64,000 bases of DNA, taken from assembly GCA_036346405.1 (NCBI GenBank), contig CM070554.1:47453058-47517057 (forward strand), read 5' to 3'. The stretch is from Phyllostachys edulis (taxonomy: Eukaryota > Streptophyta > Magnoliopsida > Poales > Poaceae). This document shows positions 1-11,480 of this stretch, piece after piece (position 1 is the first letter of the stretch; each line of letters opens with the position of its first letter). The notes below the pieces were generated by a model. The model was not told where the DNA came from. It made no database searches and worked only from the letters and a program-made list of their open reading frames with translations. The position numbers and the translations under genes are program-made.

Positions 1-1442
1 CGAAATGACAAACATAGATAATTAATCTCTAGGAAGCATAGCAAGATACTAATTCAAGAACAACGCAAAACCAAACGAATAAGGTCTATTGAATGAATAT
101 TCAACTCCAACCTATCATCTATGGTTATTCAACAACAACATGTCCTAAATATAAATCATCATGCTATAATAAAAATTTCTCATGTCCAATGAATCAAATA
201 ATTGGGTGTAAGTTGTGATTCCATGTGCGCTAGCCCTTCCTGAGCGAAACGTCATCAACGGTCACCTAAAAACAACAATAGAGCAAGAATGAGTCCAAAA
301 CTCAGCAAATACATAATAAAAAGCCATAAACAACAGTTTATCAACCATAATCAAGGTTATCATCATCATCCATCTTTTTAATGCCATTCTCATACTCAAA
401 CAAATAAGTCATATTCCATATAGGTAAAGTTGCACAATTTAACAATTTTCATAACTTCTATTCCACCCAGCCAAAATTCGTGTTCTTGGACTCTCTAGAA
501 TCCTTAGACAGTTATCTACACTTTTCATGTAGAGCCAAAACCCTAATTAGTCCATATAATAATTTTAATCTACAAATTAACACATGCTGCCAAAAGATGA
601 CAATTTTCTAGACAGCAGGCTTACAAAATTCATAACTCAAAATTTAATCATCCGGTTGACATGATTAAATATTCTACGGAAAGCTATTGAGATCCTCTAC
701 AAGTTTCTAGGAGACAAAATTCCCAAACTATGCCCAACTGTTACCCGAATTTACGGTATAAAAAATCAGCGGTCTAAATCAATCTAGTTCCCTCTCTAAT
801 CTCGTTTTTAATCACTAAATAAGAAAAACAAAACAACGGAGAACATTTGATCGTCACCCTTGAAGACCACGAAGAGGATCACCGATTTCCCGCACGATCG
901 TCCTCTCTTTCTTCCTCTTTTCCCTTCCTTGCTTCCTTCTCTCTCTACTGTTGCAAGACTGATGAACTAGTGCAAAAGATGAAGCATCACTTATCTAGTT
1001 GCAGCAGAAAATGCAGCTCCATGACACACACACATGCATGCGGTTTGCAGCAAAGCATGGCATCCTTGACTAGAATTACGCAATAGCAGCAACACCACAT
1101 AAGGCAGCAGTAGCGGCGCCACATGAGGCAGCAGCATGAGTGGCTCCACGTGCATGCATGGCAAGGGCAGAGAAAGCCAAGCATGCAGCGACAGCAGGAG
1201 AGATCGGCAGGAGAAAAAAATTGCATGCTACGGTAGGAGAGATTGGCACCACATGCAGAGATGGCAACAGGGGCACGGCAGGGAGGAGGCGGCGGCTAGG
1301 GAAAAAGACTAGGGTTTTGGTTGGCCCTCCCCTCGGGCCATGGGCCAAAGGCCCACTTATTTTTCCCACAAATTTCTGAATTTTAGCTCCCAATTTTCTA
1401 TCTGCTAATTTCTTACTCTTAATCATTAATCGGGATATTACA
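1..1442 (-). repeat. Gypsy LTR, minus strand, 5' part only
   Basis: Read on the minus strand this begins TGTAATATCCCG at 1442 and runs off the left edge of the window. It shares the layout of the other gypsy LTRs here: a short AT-rich start, the phrase GGGCCATGGGCC, a C/T-rich leader, a CTTCAAGG donor-like site near 857 and a TTTTTAG acceptor-like site near 267. It lacks the small exon and the hairpin cluster seen in the other copies, so a deletion probably joined the two candidate introns. It abuts gypsy integrase sequence at 1443, which suggests insertion into element E. The left end and its target duplication are outside the window. Small ORFs inside it look like chance frames. Confidence 0.8.
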
Positions 1443-1860
1443 CTAAGAGGGGGAGGGATTCAGTTTTGTGGTTATGGATAGATTCTCCAAAATGGCGCAT
1501 TTTATTCCCTGTCATAAGAGTGACGATGCGTCGCATGTAGCTAACTTGTTTTTTAGGGAGATAGTGCGTTTGCATGGCATACCGAAGACTATTGTTTCTG
1601 ACCGTGACGTTAAGTTCATGAGCTACTTTTGGAAGACATTGTGGACTAAGCTTGGCACAAAAATGTTGTTCTCCACAACTTGTCATCCATAAACTGATGG
1701 GCGAACTGAAGTGGTGAATTGTACTCTTGGAACAATGCTGCGAACCATGATAAAGAAGAATTCGAAAGAGTGGGAAGATTGTTCAACTCAACTCTCTCCA
1801 TTTGACATTGTTTATGGTTTTCAGCCACAAACACTATTGGATTTATTGCCATTGCCTTTC
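1443..1860 (+). pseudogene. Ty3/gypsy integrase core fragment (element E, part 1)
   Basis: The translation around 1470-1690 reads VMDRFSKMAHFIPCHKSDD and then GIPKTIVSDRDVKF, the conserved rve integrase core of chromovirus-type gypsy elements, including the second catalytic Asp in SDRD. The next phrase STTCHP is followed by a stop where the family has Gln, and then by TDGRTEVVN. One base is missing upstream, near 1460, and a stretch is lost between the EWEDC and SPFDIVYG motifs. It stops at 1860, where element A is inserted. The same reading resumes at 27947 and 31151. It is a fragment with no start and no function. Confidence 0.9.
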
Positions 1861-2070
1861 TGTAATACTCCATTTTCGTTTAGAAAGAATTCAGTTCGAA
1901 TTTGAATTTTAAAAGAGAAAATTTCCGGCATTTCGTCTGTTCTTCCAGATTTGGGCCTGGGCCTTTGGCCAGCAGGCCCGAGAGGGGGCCCTATGGGCCA
2001 AGGGGGGGCATCCTTGCAGCCCAAAGGGAGGGGCAGCCGTGGGGCCCATGGCCCATTAGTGGCCGGCCAA

Positions 2071-2080
2071 ATAAAAGGGG
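2071..2080 (+). promoter_or_regulatory. Putative TATA box of the element A LTR
   Basis: ATAAAAGGGG follows the GGCCGGCC motif and precedes a C-rich leader (ACCCTAGCACCCCCC). The same arrangement is found in the 3' LTR near 25971. The position suits the U3/R boundary of a pol II LTR promoter. Identified by motif and conservation between the two LTRs only. Confidence 0.5.
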
Positions 2081-3520
2081 GAAACCCTAGCACCCCCCCA
2101 CACACTTTTCCCTCTCCCTCCCCCTCCTAGCCGCCACCTCCTCCCACCTCCTCCCCTCCCCTCTTGCGCCACCATCCAGCAGGGAGCCGCCCCTCCTCCA
2201 CCTCCCTTGCTGCCGCCCAAGATCACGGTGCTCCGCCACCATCTCGTGGAGCTGCCCCGTGGTGCCAATCCTTCCATTGCCGGCCTCCCGCGAAGATTTG
2301 ATTGGAGCATCGCAAGGTTGCTGATCAAGACGGCGGGGGACGTCACCACGGTTCATCCTTCGTCTCCCTGGGTGCTCCAAGGGTAAAGAGCATTGTCTGT
2401 CATCTTATGATTAATCGTAGAGTTGAAACCGATTAGAATCGTTTGGATCAAAGTCGTTCTGCAGTAAGATCGAATCCGTCCAGTATGTTGCGTGGGCTGT
2501 TTAGACGTCTTAGATGCCGAATCAGAGGAGTTGATTTCCTAGAGATATCTGGGTCTTGTTCTGAAGTTTCTGTGGCCGCCAAGTTCACTTGATTCCGACG
2601 TTCGAGTCAAAAGATATGATAGATTTAGTATCTGCTGTCCAGATTTCTGACGAGGTTAAACTGTTTTGTTATTTCGTAAAATATGAAAATGTAATCGGAA
2701 GAATCTGGGTTTTCACCCAACTAGGTTATTGTAGGTAATTTGATAACCTTTCTAGATTATTAAAGAAAGATCAATTCGGAGTTATAGATTAAAAGTTATG
2801 ATCATTTTAGTACTGCTGTTTGTTTTGTTAGACAGTTTCTGTGCTGAAAGTTCACCTGTCTGTTATCATAATAATTTGGCCGAATTGGATTATCTTGTCA
2901 ACTATAGTATTGTAGATTTGTCAGTTAAGAATCCATAGAAATTGGACTCACCTCATTCGGAGTTCGAGATCAAAAGATATGCTGTTTACCGTGCTGCTGT
3001 CCAGTGGCGTTATTTAAATGAATGCGTTGGTTTTCAGTTTATGGTCTCTAGTTAAAATCTTGAATCGCCGGGGAAGCATTGTAGAACGTTAATCAGTAGG
3101 GTCATGTTCATCATATCCTTATTTCAGTTATTTGATTGTTTAGGCGGTGAAGCTTCGGGTTTGGGAGTACCACCTTTGCCGGCTAACGTGTCGCATCGCG
3201 GAAGGCAAGTATTCGGGTTATAGTATATTTATGCTTGTTTGCTAAGATTGTTTGTGACTTGCTCGTGATAGCCATACATGGATGTAATGTGATGAGTTTC
3301 AATTTATCTTGGTGAATGCAAGTTATGGTTAAAGTTTCCTTTGTATGTTGTTAATGTACACGTCGAATCCTTATGTATGAAAGATGATGTCTTAGTACAT
3401 GACGAGGATATAATAATCCTCATTTTACCTTTTATCTATAATTTTTATTATAGGTAAATATGACGTCATGTGAACCCTGAGTGTACCCCTTAATGTTATG
3501 AAGGAAGAACCAAATGGATG

Positions 3521-3630
3521 GTCGTAAGTTCTTCTACGACCACCCCCATAGTCGTAAGTTATGCTACGACTATCCCATAGTCGTAAGTCTTGCTACGACT
3601 ACCTCATAGTCGTAGATTCCTCTACGACTA
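3521..3630. repeat. Tandem palindrome array TCGTAAG...CTACGA (LTR copy)
   Basis: Four consecutive modules of about 28 bp, each with a left arm GTCGTAAG (or GTCGTAGA), a 4-6 base loop and a right arm CTACGAC. Each module could fold into a hairpin, and neighbouring modules could also pair with each other. The same array is in the 3' LTR at about 16182-16291. Confidence 0.85.
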
Positions 3631-3878
3631 GGTCAGCCACGACCACCTTATAATCAAATGAACCCGCAGACAAGTGGGTCTTATTGATTAAGGGATTCAA
3701 ATAGTCATCATACGCTGTTATTCTACAGAATAATGGCACGTAATACCCTATTATCTACGGTATATAGTTGTTGAGCGTGGAGGAATTAATATACCGGTAA
3801 TTACTACCAACATGCACCCGTTCACATAGAGGTGATGAGGCGCCGCTTTACAGGAGTAATCGCCGCTCCTTCACGTAC

Positions 3879-3886
3879 TATAAAAG
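3879..3886 (+). promoter_or_regulatory. TATA box of the Tat 5' LTR
   Basis: TATAAAAG, followed by a purine-rich leader, is conserved in the 3' LTR at 16537-16544. It lies about 250 bp before the LTR end, a normal distance for U3/R in an LTR of this size. Confidence 0.7.
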
Positions 3887-4134
3887 GCGACAACTAGAGA
3901 AAGGGAGAGAGGATCGAGCCATCGTGAATACAAGCACTATCTGTAATAGTCTTAGTTTTTCCCCGATTGTTCAAGATACACTCAATACCATACACACACA
4001 GGAGTAGGGTTGTTATTCTCTCGGAGAAGGCCGAACACTGTATAAAAATTCCGTGTCAATCTCTCGCATGATTCTATTCTAGGAGACCCCCGAATCAAAC
4101 AATCTTTACGTAAGTTCGGTTCTAAAACAAGCGG

Positions 4135-4149
4135 TTAGGCGCCGAATCG
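4135..4149 (+). promoter_or_regulatory. Primer binding site-like sequence of the Tat element
   Basis: TTAGGCGCCGAATCG directly follows the 5' LTR. Plant Tat and Athila elements commonly have a PBS beginning TGGCGCC, so this looks like a slightly mutated version. The tRNA cannot be named with certainty. Confidence 0.5.
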
Positions 4150-4201
4150 TGGGGATCTTCGGTAATTTCTTGTCAAACATTCTCTATGTTTTCCAAATCT
4201 C

Positions 4202-6437
4202 ATGCACTCATGGCGGAGAATGAACGAGGAGAACTGGTTCGACTTGGCGGTCTGTGACGTCGACATGGATGCCGGATTGATTCTGAACCGAGTGATGACT
4301 CATCCTATGGCATTGCTGCCTCCGGGGATCTTTCCACAGATCCAGGAGACAATGTCGCCGGTGGAGTTGAGGAGGGATCCTTATCCCCCACAACAGTACA
4401 TCCAAGAGAGGAATCTACCCTCTCAAGGGGCAAGGTCAATTTGACCAGGACCACACCCAAGTGGACTCACGACACGACGAGAGTTTTTCCTCGAAGTGTC
4501 CAAGTTCCCTAAGGCGGTCCGACTTGGTGAGGCAAGCTCTAGAAGCCACATGCAGGACTTCACCGGCATCTGGTGATTCTCTCTCTGGATAACGCCCAGA
4601 GAGCGGGATCAAGCATGCTTTTCCGCAAATTCGACCATCTCTCCATGAGTCACACCGCCGACGGAGACAGTTATAACCGGACTTCCCTACTTGGAGGATT
4701 ACTCCAAGTCGCCAGATGGTGTCTCGACGACTCCTCAAGCGAGAGGCCTCGGCGCAAGTGAGAATCATCAATGGGAGGTCTTCGTCCTTCCCTCGAGATC
4801 AAGATCACTCTTCTAGAGACCGAGATGGAGACCCTTCCGAAGGTCACACATCTGCGGCCCCTCGTGGCAATGGCGGGACACCACCATGGCGGACACGACT
4901 AACGCCTTCATGAACGCCAGGGAAATCCTCGACATTCTCACACTTCATTGAGGCAATCTCAAGAGTCTAACATGGAAAATCTTGAGGCAATTCGAAGGAA
5001 GAAGATTGAAGCTCAGAAGAATTTGCCTGGGCGTATTCAATATCAATCGAGGAAGCTCGAGAGCTCCAAAGACATCAATGATTTGCTCGAGAATCGAACT
5101 CAAGAGCTAGCGCGAACGCCAGGCTACGACCTCTTCGCTGAAGAGATCGCACAAAGGCTTCTGAGTACAATGAAAAAGCTGGAAGCTCCTCGTCGACATC
5201 ATTCAAATAGTCGTACCCATACGACTTCTTCGGCTACCAGTCAATCCAACATATCACCGCGTAGAAATCGGCGCAATACAGCAAGTCGTGTCGATCTCTT
5301 ACTCGAAGAAATGTCTTCCAAATGATGATGATCAACAAGCTCCTCGGAAGGTGATCGCTCACCACTCCGACATGGAAATCTGCAATAACGAGATAAACTA
5401 CGAGGAGTATTCCTCGTGAGGACCGAGACCTATTACATGTGTCGGGTCAACTCACATTCTTGGGTATCGTCGAGTACGACCACCTGATGATATCAACCCT
5501 TCTTTTCTGCAAAGGAGGCGTCAAGAAGTCATTACTGGATGTCGGGCATTCTCGCCTGATCTCCGAGCTGTTCGATGGCCACCTCGTTTTCGACCCGGTG
5601 AACATGGAGAAGTTTGATGGTTCCCAAAATCCCATCAATTCCTTCAAATTTACACAACAGCTGTTCGAGCAGCAGGAGGAGGAGAGCATGTGATGGCAAA
5701 TTACCTTCCAACTGTGCTCAAAGGATCCGCTCGATCGTGGTTACTAAACCAACCACTCGAGTCGATCTATTCTTGGCAACATCTCTGCGATCTTCAACTG
5801 GCAAATTTCAAGGCACATACAATCGCCTCGAAAGGAGGACGACTTGCACCGGATGAGACAGAACGACAACGAGACATTGCGCCAGTTCATCAAGCGCTTC
5901 AGTCAGGTTCGTAACTCAATTCCGGAAGTTTCTGATTCATCTGTCATCAGGGCTTTCAAGCAGGGAGTCCGTAGTAGAAGGATAACAGAGGATATTGCTT
6001 TAAATCCTCCTACTTCTGTCGCCGAACTCTTCGAAATGGCCGATCGATATGCTACTGCCTCTAAGGCGGTCGAGTGGAACAACACAATCGATCGTGAAGA
6101 CAATCCATCTCGAGAGCCAGGCGAAGTTGGTAAGAAGAAGGATAAGAAAGCAAAAAAGTCCAAGAATAAGATGAAGGGTCAAAAACCCAGCGGTTCCAAG
6201 GAGGTATTGGCTGTGAATGATAAAGAGCCACGCACATCCAAGCCACACTCCGACAGAGGCAAAGGTAAGCATACGATCGGAAAAATGATAAGCCTAGGTG
6301 GTGTCCTTTCCATAAAAAGGAAGGGCATGACCTTCAAGAATCGCCGGTCTTCCAACGAAAGCTTGAAGACTACTACAGCGACAAGGACCACTTCCCACCC
6401 TCGAAAGGTAGGTCAAACAAGTGGTCATAAATCTTGA
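4202..6437 (+). pseudogene. gag: Tat gag, broken by frameshifts
   Basis: Gag-type reading frames are spread over several registers: 4202-4444, 4948-5325, 5439-5693, 5690-5914 and 5844-6437. The clearest part (5844-6170) has ETLRQFIKRFSQVRNSIP and VAELFEMADRYA, characteristic of the Retrotrans_gag domain of RIRE2-like elements, followed by a basic Lys-rich tail (KKKDKKAKKSKNK) suited to nucleic-acid binding. A segment near 5700-5800 has the Trp-rich capsid phrase ARSWLLNQPLESIYSW. The start at 4202 is only the first frame with gag-like composition. Capsid assembly function is lost. Confidence 0.8.
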
Positions 6438-6584
6438 GATGACGAAGAGGAGATGCTGTTCGGGATCCGCAACACACCATTGAACACATCTACGGGATCA
6501 TCGGCATATGAATCAAAGCGGCAGCTCAAAGTCACGAACGCGAGGTAAACTCCATAGATCCTCCTCTCGTCAATAAATTATCAA

Positions 6585-6850
6585 GTGGTGGAAGTCACCA
6601 TTTCTTTCGAGAAGAGTGATCGCCGATCCTTCGACTCGATCAGTCGATACCCAATCGTGGTCGAACCCACCATCAACAATTGTCGGGTCAATCGAGTTTT
6701 GGTTGATGGTGGAAGCTCGTTAAATATTTTATTTACGAGTGCCTGGATGACATGCAAGTACCGGGACCAAAGTAAGACCGACGATACTCTTTCCATGGGA
6801 TTGTCGGGATCTTCGCCAAACCAATTGGTCAAGTTTCTCTTCCTTTAACA
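6585..6850 (+). pseudogene. Tat aspartic protease domain
   Basis: The reading frame contains YPIVVEPTINN followed by VLVDGGSSLNILF at about 6690-6735. Tat-lineage proteases have DGGSS in place of the DTG catalytic triad of other gypsy elements. It lies between gag and reverse transcriptase, as expected. The frame closes at 6848 by a stop, and the following sequence up to about 7480 still resembles the linker to reverse transcriptase but with stops. Confidence 0.75.
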
Positions 6851-7319
6851 TTTGGTTCACCAAGTAATTTCGAGACGAGAAAATCTCCTTTGATGTGGTC
6901 GATTTCGATCTGACATATAACGCCATACTCGGACGATCAACTTTGGCAAAATTCCTAATGGCTACTCATTATGGATATCAATGTATTAAGATGCCAGTCC
7001 CAAAGGAGTAATTACAATCCATTGTGACAAGAAGATGGCGATACCGCGATCGTCGATCCCTTGAGATGGTAGGACAAATACCAACTCGAGAAGAAAGTCG
7101 ACCGACTAGCAAGTCGGCCTAAAGCTACACCAAAGCCGAACGACAAAGTCAAAGAGGTTCCTCCGACGCAGGGAGCCCTCAAGATCGCTCAGATCGGGAT
7201 ACTTCCGACCCCAAATAGGAAGGCGCCCTCATCACCTTCCTCCGAGCTAACGCAGATGTATTAGCGTGGCAAGCATCCGACATGCCCGAGTCCTGTGGAG
7301 GTGATCGAGCATGAGCTAG

Positions 7320-8414
7320 CCTTACTACCGACAAAGTACCAGTAAAACAAAAATTACGGAGATTTGCCCCGATCGGCGAGATGCTATTAAATCGAATTGG
7401 ATAAGCTACTTAAAGCGGGCTTTATAAGAGGTCAACCATCCGAGAATAGTTGGCTAACCTGTAATGGTTAGAAAGTCAAGCGGCAAATGGCGTATGTGCG
7501 AGACTTTCTTGATCTTAATAAAGCTTGTCCAAAAGACGATTTTCCTTTACCTCGTATCGATCAGTTGGTTGACTCTACTACAGGTTGTGAAATGTTAAGT
7601 TTTTTAGATGCATATTCTGGATATCACCAGATTAATATGTGTCTAGACGATAAAGAAAAGACCGCATTTATTACACCATTTGGTATATTTTGCTATGTCA
7701 AAATGCCATTTGGTCTAAAAAATGCCGGCGCTTCTTTTCAACGCTTGATGCAGCAACTTTTTCATCTCAATTAGGCGAAATCTAGAAGCCTATGTTGATG
7801 ACTTAGTTGTCAAAAGCATCAAGAAACTTAATCATATTACCGACCTACAAGAAACATTCGACAATCTCGTAAAACATCGCTTAAAACTTAATCACGAGAA
7901 GTGTGTGTTTGGAATCTCTTTAGGAAATTGCTTGGATTCCTAGTATCTATACGAGGAATTGAAGCGAATCCTAAAAGATAAAAGCCATTTTACAAATGCG
8001 CCCTCAACTACTACGGAAAGAAGTCCGAAACTCACTGGGTGCATGGCGGCTCTAAGTCGTTTCATCGCACGACTGGGAGAAAAGGGACTACCTTTCTTTA
8101 AACTTCTAAGGAGACACGAAAGTTTTGAGTGGTCGAATGAGGCAAACGTTGCCTTTGAGGATGTCAAGAGGTACCTTACGAGTGCTCCTATTCGGTCTCT
8201 CCGAGGCGGAAGAAACGCTCTTGGTTTACCTAGGCGCCACGCCACGGCAATCGGTAAGATCTTGGTTGTAGAACGTGAAAATGTACAACGACCGGTTTAC
8301 TACGTAAGTGAAGTTTTACACGGACCTAAGGGCGTTACCCTCAGTCCAAAAGCTTCAGATGCCCTCCTCATGTCTTCGAGGAAGCTGCGGTATTATTTTC
8401 AAAGCACAAACTAG
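7320..8414 (+). pseudogene. Tat reverse transcriptase and RNase H
   Basis: The frame 7487-7774 contains DFLDLNKACPKDDFPLPRID, FLDAYSGYHQI and FITPFGIFCYVKMPFGLKNA, the finger and palm motifs of gypsy reverse transcriptase. After a frameshift near 7772, the YVDD catalytic box appears as EAYVDDLVVKS at about 7787-7820. A further shift leads to 7959-8414, which covers the thumb and the first RNase H with PVYYVSEVLHGPK. Weak matches start upstream near 7320. There are at least three breaks, so no active enzyme is encoded. Confidence 0.9.
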
Positions 8415-8429
8415 TTGTCTTGTCGAGTT

Positions 8430-8900
8430 TCCCTTGGGAGCGATCCTCGTATTAGGGAAACAATGGGACGCATGGCAAAATGGTCGATCAAACTTGGGGA
8501 GTTCAACATCCATTTCGTGTCCCGAACGGCCGTTAAATCCCAGATCTTGGCGGACTTTGTCGCGAATGGACAAATCTGAACTCGCTCAGATCCCAAGACG
8601 ATTCCCACGACCGATGGGCGATGTACTTTGACGGTCGCTTACTTTAAGTGGCTCTGGGTGGGGTGGTCTGGTATCTCTTCCGGAGAGACCTTAAAGTATG
8701 CCATACAATTAAACTTTCGGGCCACTAATAATGTGGCGTATCTGAAGGTTTGCTAGTCGGTATCTGACGCAATGAAGCGCTCTCGATTCGCCGACTACTC
8801 GTGAGAGGAGACTCTCAACTAGTCGTGAATCAAGTCGGTAAAGAGTACCGGTGTTCTAACCCGACAATGTCTCGGTACTTATCGAATACGTAAGCTAGAA
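8430..8900 (+). pseudogene. Additional (archaeal-type) RNase H of Tat lineage
   Basis: Across several frames one can read LGEFNIHFVSRTAVKSQILA, then WAMYFDGRL and RRLLVRGDSQLVVNQVGKEY. This is the second RNase H placed between polymerase and integrase that distinguishes Tat elements. FDG holds the first acidic residue and GDSQL a later one. Stops and shifts interrupt it near 8640 and 8750. Confidence 0.75.
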
Positions 8901-9199
8901 AAGCATTTTTAGGTTTCGAGGCACAATTCATCCTCGAAGGATAATTTCCTCATGAGACCGGCTTGCTCGAATAGCTTCTTCCGGATCTAAAGTACCAAAA
9001 GGAGTCTTCTTGGAACAACTCGAAGCCTTCTCTCGGTCGAAGAGCCGAGACACCTCCTATTGAGACGGCCTCTCTAGAATACGAGGATACATGGATGGCG
9101 CCCATCTATGATTATCTTCGAAGGGTTACATGACCAAGGCGATCTCGAGGCGGATCGCTTATCGAAAAGCCAAAATGTATACTTTGGTCGAAGGAGTTC

Positions 9200-10300
9200 T
9201 CTATAAACGAGGTACTCAAGGGTGCTCATGCGATGCATTCCGCAGAGCGAAGGATTAACACTCCTTCACGACATACATAGTGGCATTTGTGGAAATCATG
9301 CTTCCTCTGAGCGTTGGTCGGCAAGGCTTTTCGACAAGGTTTTTCCGCCAACAGCCTACATACGATGCTAAAGAGTTGGTTAAAAGTGTGTCCGATGCGG
9401 TTTCATAGCGAGCAAATACACCAACCATTTCGGGCATTACAAACAATACCTCTATCTTGGCCTTTTGCAACCTGGGGTCTTGATATCACGGGACCGTTTC
9501 CTAAAGCTCCGGGAGGTTTCGAGTTCCTTTTGTGGCTATTGATACATTCACAAAATGGATTGAAGCGAACCTGTGGATCGATAACAACGAAGCAAACAAA
9601 ACGGTTTATGATGAGATGCGTAATTACTCGATTTGGAGTACCAAGTCGAATAATTACAGATAATGGTAAGCAATTTTGGCGCAAAATTTCAGGAATTTTA
9701 TGACGAGATGGGTACCAAGTTATGTTATGCTTCATGGCCCATCCCGAGTAATGGGGCAATCGAGCGTGCAAACGGCCAAATAATGAGAGGAATTAAAACT
9801 CGAGTCTTGACCCACTCATCAAACGCTCGGGGCTTGGGTACAAGAATTACCTCTCAGATATGGGCAGATCGTACAACTACCGGTCAGACTCTGGGAGAAA
9901 CACCTTTCTTTTTAGTCTTGGTCTTTGAAGCTATGCTTCCTCGGAACTAAAGATACGGTCAACACAGTGAAACATTCACGGACTCCAACCAGAACAAATT
10001 CGAGCAGATGATATTAATCTACTTGAAGAAAGGAGAAACCAGGCCCTAATTAGTTCGGCAATCTACCAACAAGCCTGCGAAGATACTACGATCGAAGGTT
10101 CAACCTCGCAGACCTTTGTCAGAGGTGACTTGGTATTGAGGCTTTGCCAATCCAAGTCTAATCGAACAAACTTTCTCCCAAGTGGGAAGGTCCTTACATA
10201 GTGGTCGGGTTACTCGTCGTGGTCGAGACGATTGGCAATGGAAGACGGCGAGTTCTCTCAATTCTTGGAACATCGACCGCCACGCAAGTTCTATGTGTAA
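9200..10300 (+). pseudogene. Tat integrase
   Basis: Recognisable parts are the zinc-binding region around 9270-9400, the core WGLDITGPFPKAPGGFEFL at about 9475, GVPSRIITDNG with the second catalytic Asp at about 9635, and after a frameshift NGAIERANGQIMRGIKTRV (about 9750-9815) with the Glu. The C-terminal part ends with a phrase like SWNIDR and a TAA at 10298-10300. At least three frameshifts occur. From the stop to 16047 no sense-strand protein is visible. Confidence 0.88.
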
Positions 10301-10432
10301 CCGACCATTAGGACAATAAAGAATCGTGTTTTTCTATCTCTATTGTCTTACTTTTGAGTAGTGCTTTCATTATTTTTCGACTATGTTTTAAACACCAGTT
10401 TTCTTTACTTTGGTCAAAAGGCGATAACATCA

Positions 10433-10972
10433 CCTAGTCGAAGCCTCTCCTCTCTGCATATGGTCCTGCCCACTAGAAGGAGTTTCCTAGTGTTGACTCG
10501 TTACTCGCTTTTATGGCCAACACAAAGAACTCGGGTTTTATTTAGTCGAAGTGTTTTTGAAGGCCAACTCTTTTCACCTTAGTTTATTTCTTCAGTTAAT
10601 TTGAAAAATACTCTAAGAAGAGCGCACTTTCTCAGATTTGCTTAACCGTCTTGGGTGTACTCGTTTCATCTCAACTGGTCGGAGGAAGAGACACATCTAG
10701 TCGAAGTTTCTCCTCTCTGCACGTGGTCCTGCCCACTGGAAGGAGCTTCCTAGCTTTGTTCAGTTTCCTACTCTTGCTACCAGGACAGACTTATCGAGTC
10801 CACCGGAGAAGGACGAGTAAATATTTTAAAGTCCTCTAGACGTTTGCTTAACTCAAGTTGCCGTTCTCGATTTGATTAAACTAGTCGGAGATGTTAACAT
10901 TACCTAGTCGAAGCCTCTCCTCTCTGCACGTGGTCCTGCCCACTAGAAGGAACTTCCTAGTGTCAACTCGTT
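10433..10972 (+). repeat. Three dispersed copies of a 60-70 bp module
   Basis: The module CTAGTCGAAGCCTCTCC plus CTGCCCACT(A/G)GAAGGAG recurs at about 10433-10503, 10697-10753 and 10903-10972, spaced 264 and 206 bp apart with diverged spacers. It lies in the untranslated region just after integrase. The three ORFs that run through it start from the same repeated segment and are not credible genes. Confidence 0.8.
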
Positions 10973-11044
10973 ACCACCCTTTCGACCAGTGCATGACAAT
11001 TGAGACCCAAAAACTACAAGTTAAACAAACCTCTCTGTTTTCAG

Positions 11045-11480
11045 AAACCCTTTCTACAGACTATTTACTTAGTTTGTCTAAACAAACTAAGAAATAGTCG
11101 GGGCTAGGATAATTTGATTTCAATTCTTAGTCTTTATTTCGTTAATTATCTTTTGAGTTACTAACTACTCGACAAGATGATTTGTAGAGACAAAACTATT
11201 TACTTAGTTTTCACAAACTAAGCAAATAGTCGGGGGCTAGGATAAAGTCATTACATTTGACTTCATTTCTTAGTCTTTAAATTCGTTAATTATCTTTTGA
11301 GTTACTAACTACTCGACAAGATGATTTGCAGGAGACAAAACTATTTACTTAGTTTTCACAAACTAAGCAAATAGTCGGGGGCTAGGATAAAGTCATTACA
11401 TTTGACTTCATTTCTTAGTCTTTAAATTCGTTAATTATCTTTTGAGTTACTAACTACTCGACAAGATGATTTGCAGGGAA
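11045..11480 (+). repeat. Tandem repeat of 144-145 bp, about three units
   Basis: The landmark GACAAGATGATTTG falls at 11171, 11315 and 11460. Each unit holds a near-palindrome (CTTAGTTTTCACAAACTAAG) followed by GTCGGGGGCTAGGATAA. That last string resembles the element's real polypurine tract and LTR junction (GGGGGGCTAGATGACGAGGATA at 16051). The last two units are nearly identical; the first is more diverged. Confidence 0.9.

Larger units (their letters stand above)
3400..4135 (+). repeat. 5' LTR of the Tat element
   Basis: It starts TGACGAGGATA and matches 16061-16792 closely along its length, with small substitutions and indels. The exact 3' edge is blurred: the 3' LTR ends AAAACACCGACA, while this copy reads AAAACAAGCGG before the PBS-like sequence. 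It contains a TATAAAAG box and an array of palindromes at 3521-3630. Confidence 0.9.

Noticed and set aside
1076..1426. 116-codon minus-strand ORF in the first LTR
   Set aside because: Low-complexity composition from the C/T-rich LTR leader; frame not kept in related LTRs.
2056..2380. Overlapping minus-strand ORFs rich in Gly, Arg and Trp
   Set aside because: They are reverse-strand readings of the GC-rich LTR leader, repeated in the 3' LTR with a different frame length.
3521..3630. CRISPR-like repeat-spacer pattern
   Set aside because: The repeats are self-complementary, units are directly joined without unique spacers, and the setting is a plant retrotransposon LTR.
10361..11097. Three short ORFs sharing the phrase SRSLSSLHVVLPT
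   Set aside because: They are translations of the same repeated DNA module; no start context, no conservation outside the module.
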